Below, one piece after another: positions 33,701-41,724 of a DNA stretch of 62,194 nt. Location: positions 1 through 62,194 of the forward strand of contig JAUSID010000021.1 in NCBI GenBank assembly GCA_030648295.1. Direction: 5' to 3'. The notes below the pieces were generated by a model that was not told where the DNA came from, ran no database searches, and saw only the letters and a program-made list of their open reading frames with translations. Source of the stretch: Opitutaceae bacterium (GTDB lineage Bacteria > Verrucomicrobiota > Verrucomicrobiia > Opitutales > Opitutaceae). Positions within the stretch are counted from its first letter, which is position 1; every line of letters begins with the position of its first letter. The translations under genes were made by a program, and so were the position numbers.

Positions 33701-34389
33701 CATCGTTCCCTTTTGCATCGTACATCGTGGCGGCGGCGTTTGCGGTCGCCGCGATCACCATGATCGCCGGGGCCCTGATCGCTGTCCTCAGCAAGCGAAT
33801 CATCCGCGGGGTCGGCGGGTTGATGATCTGCTGCATCGGGCTGGCCGGGCTTTATTACTTTCTCCAAAGCCCGTTCCTCGCGCTGATGGAGATCCTGATC
33901 TATGTCGGCGCCGTCTGCGTCACGATCGTCTTCGGTGTCATGCTGTCCGAACCCGACGAGCCGAAACCGACCGATCGCGTAGCGGATCTTTTTGGCGCGA
34001 TCCCGATTCGCTCCGGCCGCTTCGGTCTCTGGGGTGCCGCGGCGGCATTTCTGGTCTGCACGTTGATTGGCATCGGCATTGCGCGGCTCAGCCTCGGCGG
34101 ACCCTGGCCGGTCGCGCCGGCACGCGTCAGCGATGGCTCCGTCGCGGCGATCGGCATCGCCCTGCTCACGACTTACAGCCTGGCGTTTGAACTCATTTCG
34201 CTGGTGCTCCTGCTCGCCATCCTCGGCGCGCTCGTGATCGCCCGCAGCGGCCGCACGAAACCGCCGTCAACGGCCCACGATCAACTCGGCATCCTCGCCG
34301 CACAGGTCACCGCGCCGGCACCGCCCTCGGACACTCATCCGCTGGTCTCGACCACCGCCGGCCACGAACCGGAGACTGCACCCCGATGA
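33697..34389 (+). CDS. nuoJ: NADH-quinone oxidoreductase subunit J (operon 2)
   Basis: A 230-residue five-helix subunit. MEILIYVGAVCVTIVFGVML is the hallmark helix. The last helix (AFELISLVLLLAILGALVIA) is followed by about 45 hydrophilic residues. Overlaps nuoI and nuoK by 4 nt each. Confidence 0.92.
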   Translation: MTSFPFASYIVAAAFAVAAITMIAGALIAVLSKRIIRGVGGLMICCIGLAGLYYFLQSPFLALMEILIYVGAVCVTIVFGVMLSEPDEPKPTDRVADLFGAIPIRSGRFGLWGAAAAFLVCTLIGIGIARLSLGGPWPVAPARVSDGSVAAIGIALLTTYSLAFELISLVLLLAILGALVIARSGRTKPPSTAHDQLGILAAQVTAPAPPSDTHPLVSTTAGHEPETAPR

Positions 34390-34712
34390 ACCTCCTTTAC
34401 CTGCACGATCGCCCCGGGATCTACCTTGTCCTCGCCGCGTGCCTGCTCGCCATCGGCATCTTTGGACTGCTCCGGCGGCGCACGCTGATCGGCATGCTGA
34501 TTTCCGGCGAGATCATCTTCGCCGCCGCCTCGCTGAATGTGATGGCGGTGAATCGGTTCTTCGCGCCGGACCCGACCGCCGGGCAGATTTTCGTACTCTT
34601 CATCATGGGACTCGCCGCCGCCGAAGTGGCGATCGCGCTGAGCATCATCATCGCCGTCTACCGCAACTATCGCTCCATCGCCCCGCAGGAGCTTACTGAA
34701 CTCAAGGGTTAG
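34386..34712 (+). CDS. nuoK: NADH-quinone oxidoreductase subunit K (operon 2)
   Basis: A 108-residue three-helix subunit. GMLISGEIIFAAASLNVMAV and MGLAAAEVAIALSIIIAVYR carry the conserved glutamates. The next gene starts 3 nt after its stop. Confidence 0.92.
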   Translation: MNLLYLHDRPGIYLVLAACLLAIGIFGLLRRRTLIGMLISGEIIFAAASLNVMAVNRFFAPDPTAGQIFVLFIMGLAAAEVAIALSIIIAVYRNYRSIAPQELTELKG

Positions 34713-34715
34713 CCC

Positions 34716-36257
34716 GTGGAACCAACCAGCGACATCCGACTGTTTCTCGCCCTGCTCGCGCCGCTGATCGGCGCCGGGTTCGTGATGCTCACGGGCCGGC
34801 GACCCAACGTGCGGGAGGCCGTCTCGCTCGTGTCGGCGCTCACGCTGGCGGGGCTCGTCTTCTCGCTCGTGCCGGCAGTCATGGCGGGCCAGAAACTCCA
34901 CTACACGCTCTTCGAGCTGATTCCCGTCGAGTACACGCAGGCGCTCACCCTCGCGCCGACCGCGACCGCGCTCACCTTCGCGCTCCGCGCCGACGCGCTC
35001 TCGATGATCTTCGCGGTCGTCGCCTCCTCGCTGTGGGTCCTGACCGTGTTCTACTCCGCCGGATACATGCGCGGCTTGAACGAGCACGCGCAAACCCGGT
35101 TCAGCGCCTGCTTCGCGCTCGCCCTCTTTGGTGCCATCGGCTGCGCCTTCGCCGACAACCTGCTCACGCTTTATCTCTTCTACGAAGTCGTCAGCATCTC
35201 GACGTATCCGCTGGTTGCTCACCATCAGGACGAGGAGGGCTACGAGGGCGGAAAGAAATATCTGGTCTACCTGACCACGACGGCGAAGGCGCTCGTGCTC
35301 CCGGCCATGGTCATGATCTTCGTCCTCTCAGGCACGCTCGACTTCGCCGGCAACGCCAGCAGCGGAATCCTCCCGCCGGCAGCGCATCGCGGCGTCGTCA
35401 CCGTCCTGTATATCTGCTGCCTCATCGGCTTCGCGAAGAACGGCGTGATGCCGTTCCACCACTGGCTGCCCGGCGCGATGGTCGCACCGACGCCCGTCAG
35501 CGCGCTGCTGCATGCCGTCGCCGTGGTGAAGGTCGGCGTGTTCTCCACCGTGCGCGTGATGCTGTATGTGTTCGGCGTCGACACGATGCACGCGCTGAAC
35601 CTTGGCATCCCGACGGCCTACTTCGTCTCCATCACCATCCTGGTCGCGTCGGTGATCGCGCTGAGCAAGGACAACCTGAAGCTGCGGCTCGCCTATTCCA
35701 CCGTCAGCCAGCTCTCCTACATCATCCTCGGCGTGGCGCTGCTCACGCCAACGGGAGTCGAAGGCGGTCTGGTGCACATCGCGAATCACGCCTTCGCCAA
35801 AATCACGCTCTTCTTCTGCGCCGGCGCGATCTACGTCGCTTCGCACAAGAAGAATATTTCCGAGATGAGCGGGCTCGGTCGCGTGATGCCGTTCACCTTC
35901 GGCGCCTTTGCCCTCGCCTCGCTCGGCATGATCGGCGCGCCGCCCGTCGGCGGATTCATCTCCAAGCTCTACCTGCTGGTCGGCGCGATGGATGCGGGGA
36001 CCATGGGCATCATGGTCGTGCTGATCGCCAGCACGGTGCTGAACACCGCGTATTTCGCCCCGGTCGTGTACCACGCGTTCTTCGGCAAGGCGCCACCGGA
36101 GAATGGCGGCGGCCACGGACAGGCGGTTGCGCACGTGAAACACGGTGAGGCGCCGCTCGCGATGGTAATCCCGCTGTGTGTCACCGCCGCGGCGTCCGTC
36201 GCGCTCGGGTTCTACCCCGACTTCTTCATGCAATTCGCCCACGCGGTCCTGCCATGA
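34716..36257 (+). CDS. MrpD-type monovalent cation/H+ antiporter subunit
   Basis: A 513-residue, 14-helix antiporter-like subunit. It aligns with MrpD/NuoL-group proteins rather than canonical NuoL: LTLYLFYEVVSISTYPLVAH (glutamate helix), CLIGFAKNGVMPFHHWLPGA (lysine helix), NLKLRLAYSTVSQLSYIILG, HIANHAFAKITLFFCAGAIY. No lateral helix is present. GTG start at 34716. In this operon it stands where nuoL is expected and is coupled (ATGA) to a small membrane protein. Likely adds an ion-translocating unit to complex I; whether H+ or Na+ cannot be told. Confidence 0.9.
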   Translation: MEPTSDIRLFLALLAPLIGAGFVMLTGRRPNVREAVSLVSALTLAGLVFSLVPAVMAGQKLHYTLFELIPVEYTQALTLAPTATALTFALRADALSMIFAVVASSLWVLTVFYSAGYMRGLNEHAQTRFSACFALALFGAIGCAFADNLLTLYLFYEVVSISTYPLVAHHQDEEGYEGGKKYLVYLTTTAKALVLPAMVMIFVLSGTLDFAGNASSGILPPAAHRGVVTVLYICCLIGFAKNGVMPFHHWLPGAMVAPTPVSALLHAVAVVKVGVFSTVRVMLYVFGVDTMHALNLGIPTAYFVSITILVASVIALSKDNLKLRLAYSTVSQLSYIILGVALLTPTGVEGGLVHIANHAFAKITLFFCAGAIYVASHKKNISEMSGLGRVMPFTFGAFALASLGMIGAPPVGGFISKLYLLVGAMDAGTMGIMVVLIASTVLNTAYFAPVVYHAFFGKAPPENGGGHGQAVAHVKHGEAPLAMVIPLCVTAAASVALGFYPDFFMQFAHAVLP

Positions 36258-36514
36258 AACTCGTCCGCTTCATCGATTTTTTTAGAGACCGGCTGAAGCT
36301 GGTCATCCGCGGCTGCTACGTCGTGCTCGCGCTGCTGGTGCTGATCGACGCGCTGCCGTTCCTCGTCGACAAGCAGCACGCGCACACGAGCGCCGAAAAA
36401 TTCCCGTTTTTCTGGGCCGCGTTCGGGTTCCTCGGCTGTGTCCTGATTATCCTCGCCTCAAAAGCCTTCGGGAAAGCAGGCATCATGAAGCGGGAGGACT
36501 ACTACGATGAGTGA
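36254..36514 (+). CDS. Small two-helix membrane protein of the nuo/Mrp operon
   Basis: An 86-residue protein, basic at the N terminus (MKLVRFIDFFRDRLKLVIRG), with two transmembrane helices (YVVLALLVLIDALPFLV; FFWAAFGFLGCVLIILASKAF) and a charged tail (KREDYYDE). It starts in the preceding stop (ATGA) and overlaps the next gene by 8 nt, so it is firmly within the operon. I do not know a named family; from memory, small proteins of this type accompany paired MrpD-like genes. It may be an accessory subunit at the antiporter junction. Confidence 0.75.
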   Translation: MKLVRFIDFFRDRLKLVIRGCYVVLALLVLIDALPFLVDKQHAHTSAEKFPFFWAAFGFLGCVLIILASKAFGKAGIMKREDYYDE

Positions 36515-38390
36515 GCTGCTCACCCTGTTCGCCACCGTTGCCTCTGGCATCGGCAATACTGCGGCGAACGTAGCTGGCCTCTGGCCTCTGGCCTCCGGCT
36601 TCTGGCCTCTGCCCTCTGGCCTCTGGCTTCACCCGGCCGTCATCCTGCTGCTCGGCGGCGCGCTGCTGCCGCTGGTGCCGTCGCGGCTGAAGATGAGTTA
36701 TCTCCTGCTCATCCCGCTGCTCGTCTTCGCGCGGACGCTCGCGCTCTCGAAAGGCGTCTACGGCGAAGTCACCTTCCTGAACTGGACGCTCACGTTCGGC
36801 CGCGTCGACGGGTTGAGCCTCGTCTTCGGCTACATCATGGCGGTCGCGTGCTTCATCGGCACGCTCTACGGCGCACACGTCAAACGCGACGCCGAGCACA
36901 TCGCCGCCTGGACCTACGTCGCCGGCTCGCTCGGCACGATTTACGCGGGCGATCTGCTGACGGTGTTTCTCTTCTGGGAACTGATGGCGTTCTCTTCCGT
37001 GTTCCTGATTTGGTTCCGCGGCCGCAACGAGTCATTGAATGCCGGATACCGCTACCTGCTTGTTCACGTGGCTGGCGGCGTGGCGCTGCTCGCGGGGATC
37101 ATGATGCACGTTCATGCGACCGGCAGCTGGGCGTTCAACCTGTTTGACGTTCATCATCCGACGGCCGCGACCTGGCTGATCATGGGCGGGTTCATCCTCA
37201 ACGCCGCCGTCCCGCCGCTGCACGCCTGGCTGCCGGACGCCTATGGCGAGGGCACGTTCAACGGCTCGGTCTTCCTCAGCGCGTTCACGACCAAGACCGC
37301 CGTGTATGCGTTGTGCCGCGGTTTCGCCGGCATGGAAATCCTCGTCGCGCTCGGCGTGATCATGGCGCTCTACGGTGTCGTCTACGCCGTGCTCGAAAAC
37401 GACTCCCGCCGGCTGCTCGCGTATCACATCATCAGCCAGGTCGGCTACATGGTCGCCGGTGTCGGCCTCGGCACCGAGATGGCAATCAACGGCGCCTGCG
37501 CCCACGCGTTCGCCCACATCCTCTACAAGGGACTGCTCTTCATGGGCTGCGGCGCGGTCCTGCACATGACCGGCCAGAGCAAGTTCACCGAACTCGGTGG
37601 ACTGTACAAGAAGATGCCGTGGACGTTCGTCTTCACGCTCATCGGCGGGCTCTCCATCTCGGCCTTCCCGCTCTTCAGCGGCTTTGTTTCCAAGTCGATG
37701 ATCGTCGCCGCCGGCTACGAGGAGCACAAGTTGTGGGCCGCGTATCTGCTGATGCTCGCATCCGCGGGAACGTTCCTGCACACCGGCCTGAAGGTTCCGT
37801 ATTTCATCTGGTTCGGGAAGAACAACTGCCAGCCCGACACCTGGAAGCGCGCGGCCGAGCCGCCCTGGAACATGATGGCCGCGATGGCCATCGCCTCCGT
37901 GCTCTGCATCTACATCGGCTGCTACACGCCCTACCTGTATCGGATGCTTCCCTACCCGGTCGTGTATGAGCCCTACACGTCGTACCACGTGTCCGAGACG
38001 CTGCTCATTCTCTGCTTCACCGGCCTCGGATTCTTCCTGCTGCTGAAAAAGCTCGTGCCGACCGCGACCATCAGCGTCGACCTCGACTGGCCGTATCGGA
38101 TGGGTGGTCGCGCCTTCCTGTGGCTCGCGCGCAAACCCGTCCAGGCGTTCGACAACGTCGTCGGTGAAATCTATCGCGCGGGCGGCCTCGTGCCGCTGAT
38201 GCGCTCGGCCAACGTCGTCGACTGGTTCGATCGCGTCGTGATTGATGGCGTGGTCGACGGTTTTGCCGGCAGCTTCCGCCGGCTCGGCAGCCGGCTGCGC
38301 TCAACCCAGCGCGGCGCCCTCCAGGAAAACCTCGCCCTCACCTTCGGCGCCGCCGCCGTCCTCGCGGTTGCATTCGTGATCTGGTTCTGA
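36507..38390 (+). CDS. MrpD/NuoL-like antiporter subunit with C-terminal lateral-helix-like extension
   Basis: A 627-residue antiporter-like subunit. LTVFLFWELMAFSSVFLIWF is the glutamate helix. The usual lysine before the HxWLPD motif is asparagine (FILNAAVPPLHAWLPDAYGE), while AFTTKTAVYALCRG and HAFAHILYKGLLFMGCG are intact. The last 110 residues (GRAFLWLARKPVQAFDNVVG; DWFDRVVIDGVVDGFAGSFR, then a final helix) resemble the NuoL lateral helix and terminal anchor, so it may be the distal, NuoL-like member of this complex. Residues about 23-41 (GLWPLASGFWPLPSGLWL) come from a tandem repeat inserted in the gene. Confidence 0.88.
   Translation: MSELLTLFATVASGIGNTAANVAGLWPLASGFWPLPSGLWLHPAVILLLGGALLPLVPSRLKMSYLLLIPLLVFARTLALSKGVYGEVTFLNWTLTFGRVDGLSLVFGYIMAVACFIGTLYGAHVKRDAEHIAAWTYVAGSLGTIYAGDLLTVFLFWELMAFSSVFLIWFRGRNESLNAGYRYLLVHVAGGVALLAGIMMHVHATGSWAFNLFDVHHPTAATWLIMGGFILNAAVPPLHAWLPDAYGEGTFNGSVFLSAFTTKTAVYALCRGFAGMEILVALGVIMALYGVVYAVLENDSRRLLAYHIISQVGYMVAGVGLGTEMAINGACAHAFAHILYKGLLFMGCGAVLHMTGQSKFTELGGLYKKMPWTFVFTLIGGLSISAFPLFSGFVSKSMIVAAGYEEHKLWAAYLLMLASAGTFLHTGLKVPYFIWFGKNNCQPDTWKRAAEPPWNMMAAMAIASVLCIYIGCYTPYLYRMLPYPVVYEPYTSYHVSETLLILCFTGLGFFLLLKKLVPTATISVDLDWPYRMGGRAFLWLARKPVQAFDNVVGEIYRAGGLVPLMRSANVVDWFDRVVIDGVVDGFAGSFRRLGSRLRSTQRGALQENLALTFGAAAVLAVAFVIWF
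36573..36632. repeat. Tandem CTGGCCTCTGGC repeat inside a coding sequence
   Basis: About five degenerate copies of CTCTGGC(C/T)TCTGGC lie in frame within the 36507 antiporter gene and encode a WPLASGF-type repeat near the N terminus. The repeat type resembles the intergenic oligonucleotide repeats of this window rather than a family-conserved segment. Confidence 0.7.
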
Positions 38391-38396
38391 CGCGCC

Positions 38397-39893
38397 ATGA
38401 CTCCCGAATCCCCTTTCCCTTTTCTCAGCGTATTGATTTTCGGACCGGTCGCGGGCGTCGCGGTGCTGGCGCTGCTGCGCGATGAACGCGCCCAGCGCTG
38501 GTGGACGCTCTTCGTTACCGCGGCGGTCGGGCTGTTGTCGCTGCTGCTGCTGCCACGGTTCAATACCGACACGCACGCGTTTCAATTCGTCGAGCAAGCC
38601 GCATGGATTCCGACGCTGAAGATCAACTACACCCTTGGGCTCGACGGGATCAGTCTGCTGCTCGTCCTGCTCACGACGTTGATGATGCCGCTGTGCGTGC
38701 TGGCGTCCTGGAACTACATCAAGACGCGCGTGAAAGAATTCATGATCGCGCTGCTGCTGATGGAGACGACGATGATCGGCGTCTTCTCCGCGCTGGATAC
38801 GATTCTCTTCTTCGTGTTCTGGGAGGCGATGTTGATCCCGATGGCGCTGATGATCGGCGTGTGGGGCGGACCGCGGCGGGTGTACGCGTCGCTCAAGTTT
38901 TTCATCTACACCATGGCCGGCTCCGTGTTCCTGCTCGTGGCGCTGATCGCGCTGCGACTCCAGACCGGAACGTTCAGCCTGCCCGACACGATGGGCCACC
39001 CGTTGTCCGCCGGTTTTCAGAGCTGGGTGTTCGCCGCCTTCTTCATTTCCTTCGCGATCAAAGTGCCGATGTTCCCGTTTCACACCTGGCTGCCGGCCGC
39101 GCACGTCGAGGCGCCGACCGCCGGCAGTGTGCTGCTCGCGAGCATTCTCCTGAAGATGGGCACGTATGGCTTCCTGCGATTTGCCCTGCCGATTACGCCG
39201 CTGGCCGCTCACACCTTTGGGCCCTATGTCATGTGGATTTCGGTCGTGGCGATTCTCTACGGTGGCTTCGCGGCGCTGGCCCAGACTGATCTCAAGAAAC
39301 TCGTCGCGTATTCGAGTGTGAGCCACATGGGTTTTGCGACGCTGGGAATCTTCGCCCTGAACACCGGCGGGATCGAAGGAGCCACGCTCGTCATGATCAA
39401 CCACGGTATCACCACCGGCGGGTTGTTCATGGTCGTCGGCCTAATCTACGAGCGGCTGCACACCCGCGACATCGGCGCGGCGGCGGGCATCGGAAAACAG
39501 ATGCCGATCTTTGCATTCTGCTACGGCCTGTTCTGTCTCTCGTCCCTGGCGTTTCCCGGCACGAACAGCTTCATCGGTGAGTTTCTCGTCCTCGCCGGCG
39601 GTCTCAAGGTATCGAAACTTCTGATTCTGTGTGCGGTACCCGGCATCGTCGCCGCGGCCGCCTACAATCTGCGGATGCTGCAAAAACTCGCCTGGGGTGG
39701 AACCGACAATCCGAAGCACCCGCCCCTGGCCGATCTGAATTTCCGCGAGATGGTGATGTTCGCCCCACTCGTCGCGTTCGTGTTCTGGATCGGGCTGCAT
39801 CCGCAACCCGTGATGCGAATCATGCACGCGAGCGTGGTGCACCTCCTGCAACAGGCCAACCCGGTCATCACCCAGGTCGCCGCGCTGCCGTGA
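38397..39893 (+). CDS. nuoM: NADH-quinone oxidoreductase subunit M (operon 2)
   Basis: A 498-residue antiporter-like subunit with canonical residues: TILFFVFWEAMLIPMALMIG (glutamate), ISFAIKVPMFPFHTWLPAAH (lysine), ILLKMGTYGFLRFALP, LKKLVAYSSVSHMGFATLG, MINHGITTGGLFMVVGLIYE. ATG 38397 is 6 nt after the previous stop. Only one NuoM occurs in this operon, beside two MrpD/NuoL-like proteins. Confidence 0.93.
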   Translation: MTPESPFPFLSVLIFGPVAGVAVLALLRDERAQRWWTLFVTAAVGLLSLLLLPRFNTDTHAFQFVEQAAWIPTLKINYTLGLDGISLLLVLLTTLMMPLCVLASWNYIKTRVKEFMIALLLMETTMIGVFSALDTILFFVFWEAMLIPMALMIGVWGGPRRVYASLKFFIYTMAGSVFLLVALIALRLQTGTFSLPDTMGHPLSAGFQSWVFAAFFISFAIKVPMFPFHTWLPAAHVEAPTAGSVLLASILLKMGTYGFLRFALPITPLAAHTFGPYVMWISVVAILYGGFAALAQTDLKKLVAYSSVSHMGFATLGIFALNTGGIEGATLVMINHGITTGGLFMVVGLIYERLHTRDIGAAAGIGKQMPIFAFCYGLFCLSSLAFPGTNSFIGEFLVLAGGLKVSKLLILCAVPGIVAAAAYNLRMLQKLAWGGTDNPKHPPLADLNFREMVMFAPLVAFVFWIGLHPQPVMRIMHASVVHLLQQANPVITQVAALP

Positions 39894-39897
39894 AACC

Positions 39898-41349
39898 ATG
39901 AGTTCCTTCCTCGCCTTTCTTCCCGAGCTCATCCTCCTCGCCGGTGCGTTGGGTTTGTTTGTCGTCGCGCTCGGCGACGGCCGGGTTCGCCTCGCGCGCA
40001 CGGTCAGCCTGCTCACCGCCACCGGCATGCTGCTGGCCGCGCTGTTCACTTTCGGCCAGCAGATGGTGATGTTCGACGGCGCCTACCGCGTCGACGGTTT
40101 CTCGCAATTCCTGAAGATCGTGATCGGCTTCGGCTACGTCTGCGTCGTTCTCCTCAGCGGCGAACTCCGCGACATCCGCGGCGAAGCGAAGCCGGAGTAT
40201 TATCTTTTCATCGCCCTCAGCCTCATCGGGCTGACCCTGCTGGTGAGCAGCATCGACGTGATCACGCTCGTCGTTTCACTCGAGCTCTCGTCGTTCGCCC
40301 TCTACCTGCTGGTGCCGATGCGGCGGGAGCGCGCGGGCCAGCGCGCGCAGATGGAGTCCGCGATCAAATACCTGATGTTCGGCGTCGCCGCCACCGGCGT
40401 GATGCTCTTCGGATTCAGCTATCTTTACGGCCTCACCGGATCCACCTCGCTGCCGGTGATCCTCGCGAAGCTGCCGCCGCTGCTCGCTTCATCGAACAGC
40501 TCGCTCGCCATCGTCGGCCTCGCTCTCGCGCTCGCCGGGCTGCTCTACAAGCTCGCGGTCTTCCCGTTCCATTTCTGGACGCCGGACGTGTACGAGGGCG
40601 CGGCCAACGAAACCTCGGGCCTGATCGCGTCGCTGCCCAAGGTCGGCGCCGTGGCGGTCCTCGTCCGGCTCGTGTCGCTCGCCACACCGGAGCACGCCGC
40701 CTTCGCCACGCTGCTCACCTGCCTGGCGGTGGCTTCGATGGTATACGGCAACCTGATCGCCCTCGTGCAGACCGACTTCAAGCGGCTGCTCGGGTTCTCC
40801 GGCATCGCGCACGCCGGTTATGCGCTGATCGGCTTTGTCGCGCTCGACGACGCCGGCTACGCGGCCGCGCTGTATTACATCAGTGGCTACATGCTCATGG
40901 TCCTGGCCTGCTTCGTCGTCATCTGCCACGTCTCACCCGACGGCGCGAATGTCAGCGTGGCGGACCTCGCCGGACTCCATCGCCGCTCGCCGCTGCTCGC
41001 CGTCACCCTGCTCGTCGGTGTTTTTGCCCTCGCCGGCATCCCGCCGTTCGTCGGTTTCATGGCCAAGCTGAGCCTGCTCACGGCCGCGCTCGACAAGGGT
41101 CATCTCGCGCTCGTTGTCGTCGCGGTGATCAATTCCGCGATCGCGATCTATTATTACCTGCGAATCGTCCGCACGGCATTCTTCGGCGAATCGGAAGGCA
41201 TTCCCGCCAGAATCCAGCTGGCCTGGCCGGTGGCGGCGCTGTGCCTGCTCCTGATCGCCGGCATCACCGCGCTCGGTGTCGTGCCCGCGACGGTGGTCGA
41301 TACGATTTCGCGCTCGCTGGCGGCGATCAAATTTCCGCCGCTCGGGTGA
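39898..41349 (+). CDS. nuoN: NADH-quinone oxidoreductase subunit N (operon 2)
   Basis: A 483-residue antiporter-like subunit. ITLVVSLELSSFALYLLVPM (glutamate) and LAGLLYKLAVFPFHFWTPDV (lysine) are conserved; VQTDFKRLLGFSGIAHAGYA and LAGIPPFVGFMAKLSLLTAA follow. It ends operon 2; a repeat block follows rather than a clear terminator. Confidence 0.93.
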   Translation: MSSFLAFLPELILLAGALGLFVVALGDGRVRLARTVSLLTATGMLLAALFTFGQQMVMFDGAYRVDGFSQFLKIVIGFGYVCVVLLSGELRDIRGEAKPEYYLFIALSLIGLTLLVSSIDVITLVVSLELSSFALYLLVPMRRERAGQRAQMESAIKYLMFGVAATGVMLFGFSYLYGLTGSTSLPVILAKLPPLLASSNSSLAIVGLALALAGLLYKLAVFPFHFWTPDVYEGAANETSGLIASLPKVGAVAVLVRLVSLATPEHAAFATLLTCLAVASMVYGNLIALVQTDFKRLLGFSGIAHAGYALIGFVALDDAGYAAALYYISGYMLMVLACFVVICHVSPDGANVSVADLAGLHRRSPLLAVTLLVGVFALAGIPPFVGFMAKLSLLTAALDKGHLALVVVAVINSAIAIYYYLRIVRTAFFGESEGIPARIQLAWPVAALCLLLIAGITALGVVPATVVDTISRSLAAIKFPPLG

Positions 41350-41362
41350 CAAACCTCGGGCG

Positions 41363-41490
41363 AGACACAGAGCGCACAGAGGTCAATCCAGAGGACACGG
41401 AGCCCCTCGGCCGGCTCGGGGCCTTGAGCTCGTCGAAACGGCAAGGCCTTTCTCGGTGCCCTCTGTTTGTTCTCCGTGCGCTCTGTGACC
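41363..41490. repeat. Composite palindromic repeat after nuo operon 2
   Basis: Outer arms GACACAGAGCGCACAGAG (41364-41381) and CTCCGTGCGCTCTGTGAC (41472-41489) are near complements. Between them lies a second type of repeat (GCCCCTCGGCCGGCTCGGGG with CTTGAGCTCGTCGAAACGG, 41402-41441) related to 2589-2697 and 45375-45481. The remaining gap to 41724 shows no gene. Confidence 0.65.
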
Positions 41491-41724
41491 CGCCTGAAGT
41501 TTACTCGGAAATCCACGCCGAACGTCGCCACGAATACGCGCAGTTCAACGGTCGCGCTCCGTACCACCTCGCCCGTCTGGCCACGGTGACCGGAAGCTGA
41601 TGCTCCAAACGACCGCGCAAAATCCAACGTTGCGCTGACGGCAGCCGGCAGATGATTCTTCCGGCCTGCTCTCCCCAACTCCCCGCGTCCCGGCCGCGAC
41701 GGGCAGGAAGTCGCGTCAAAACGC

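Noticed and set aside
10338-41349. The two nuo operons as a recent tandem duplication
   Set aside because: Gene order differs, antiporter sets differ, and NuoA/B/D/H sequences are clearly diverged; independent origins or an old duplication are more likely.
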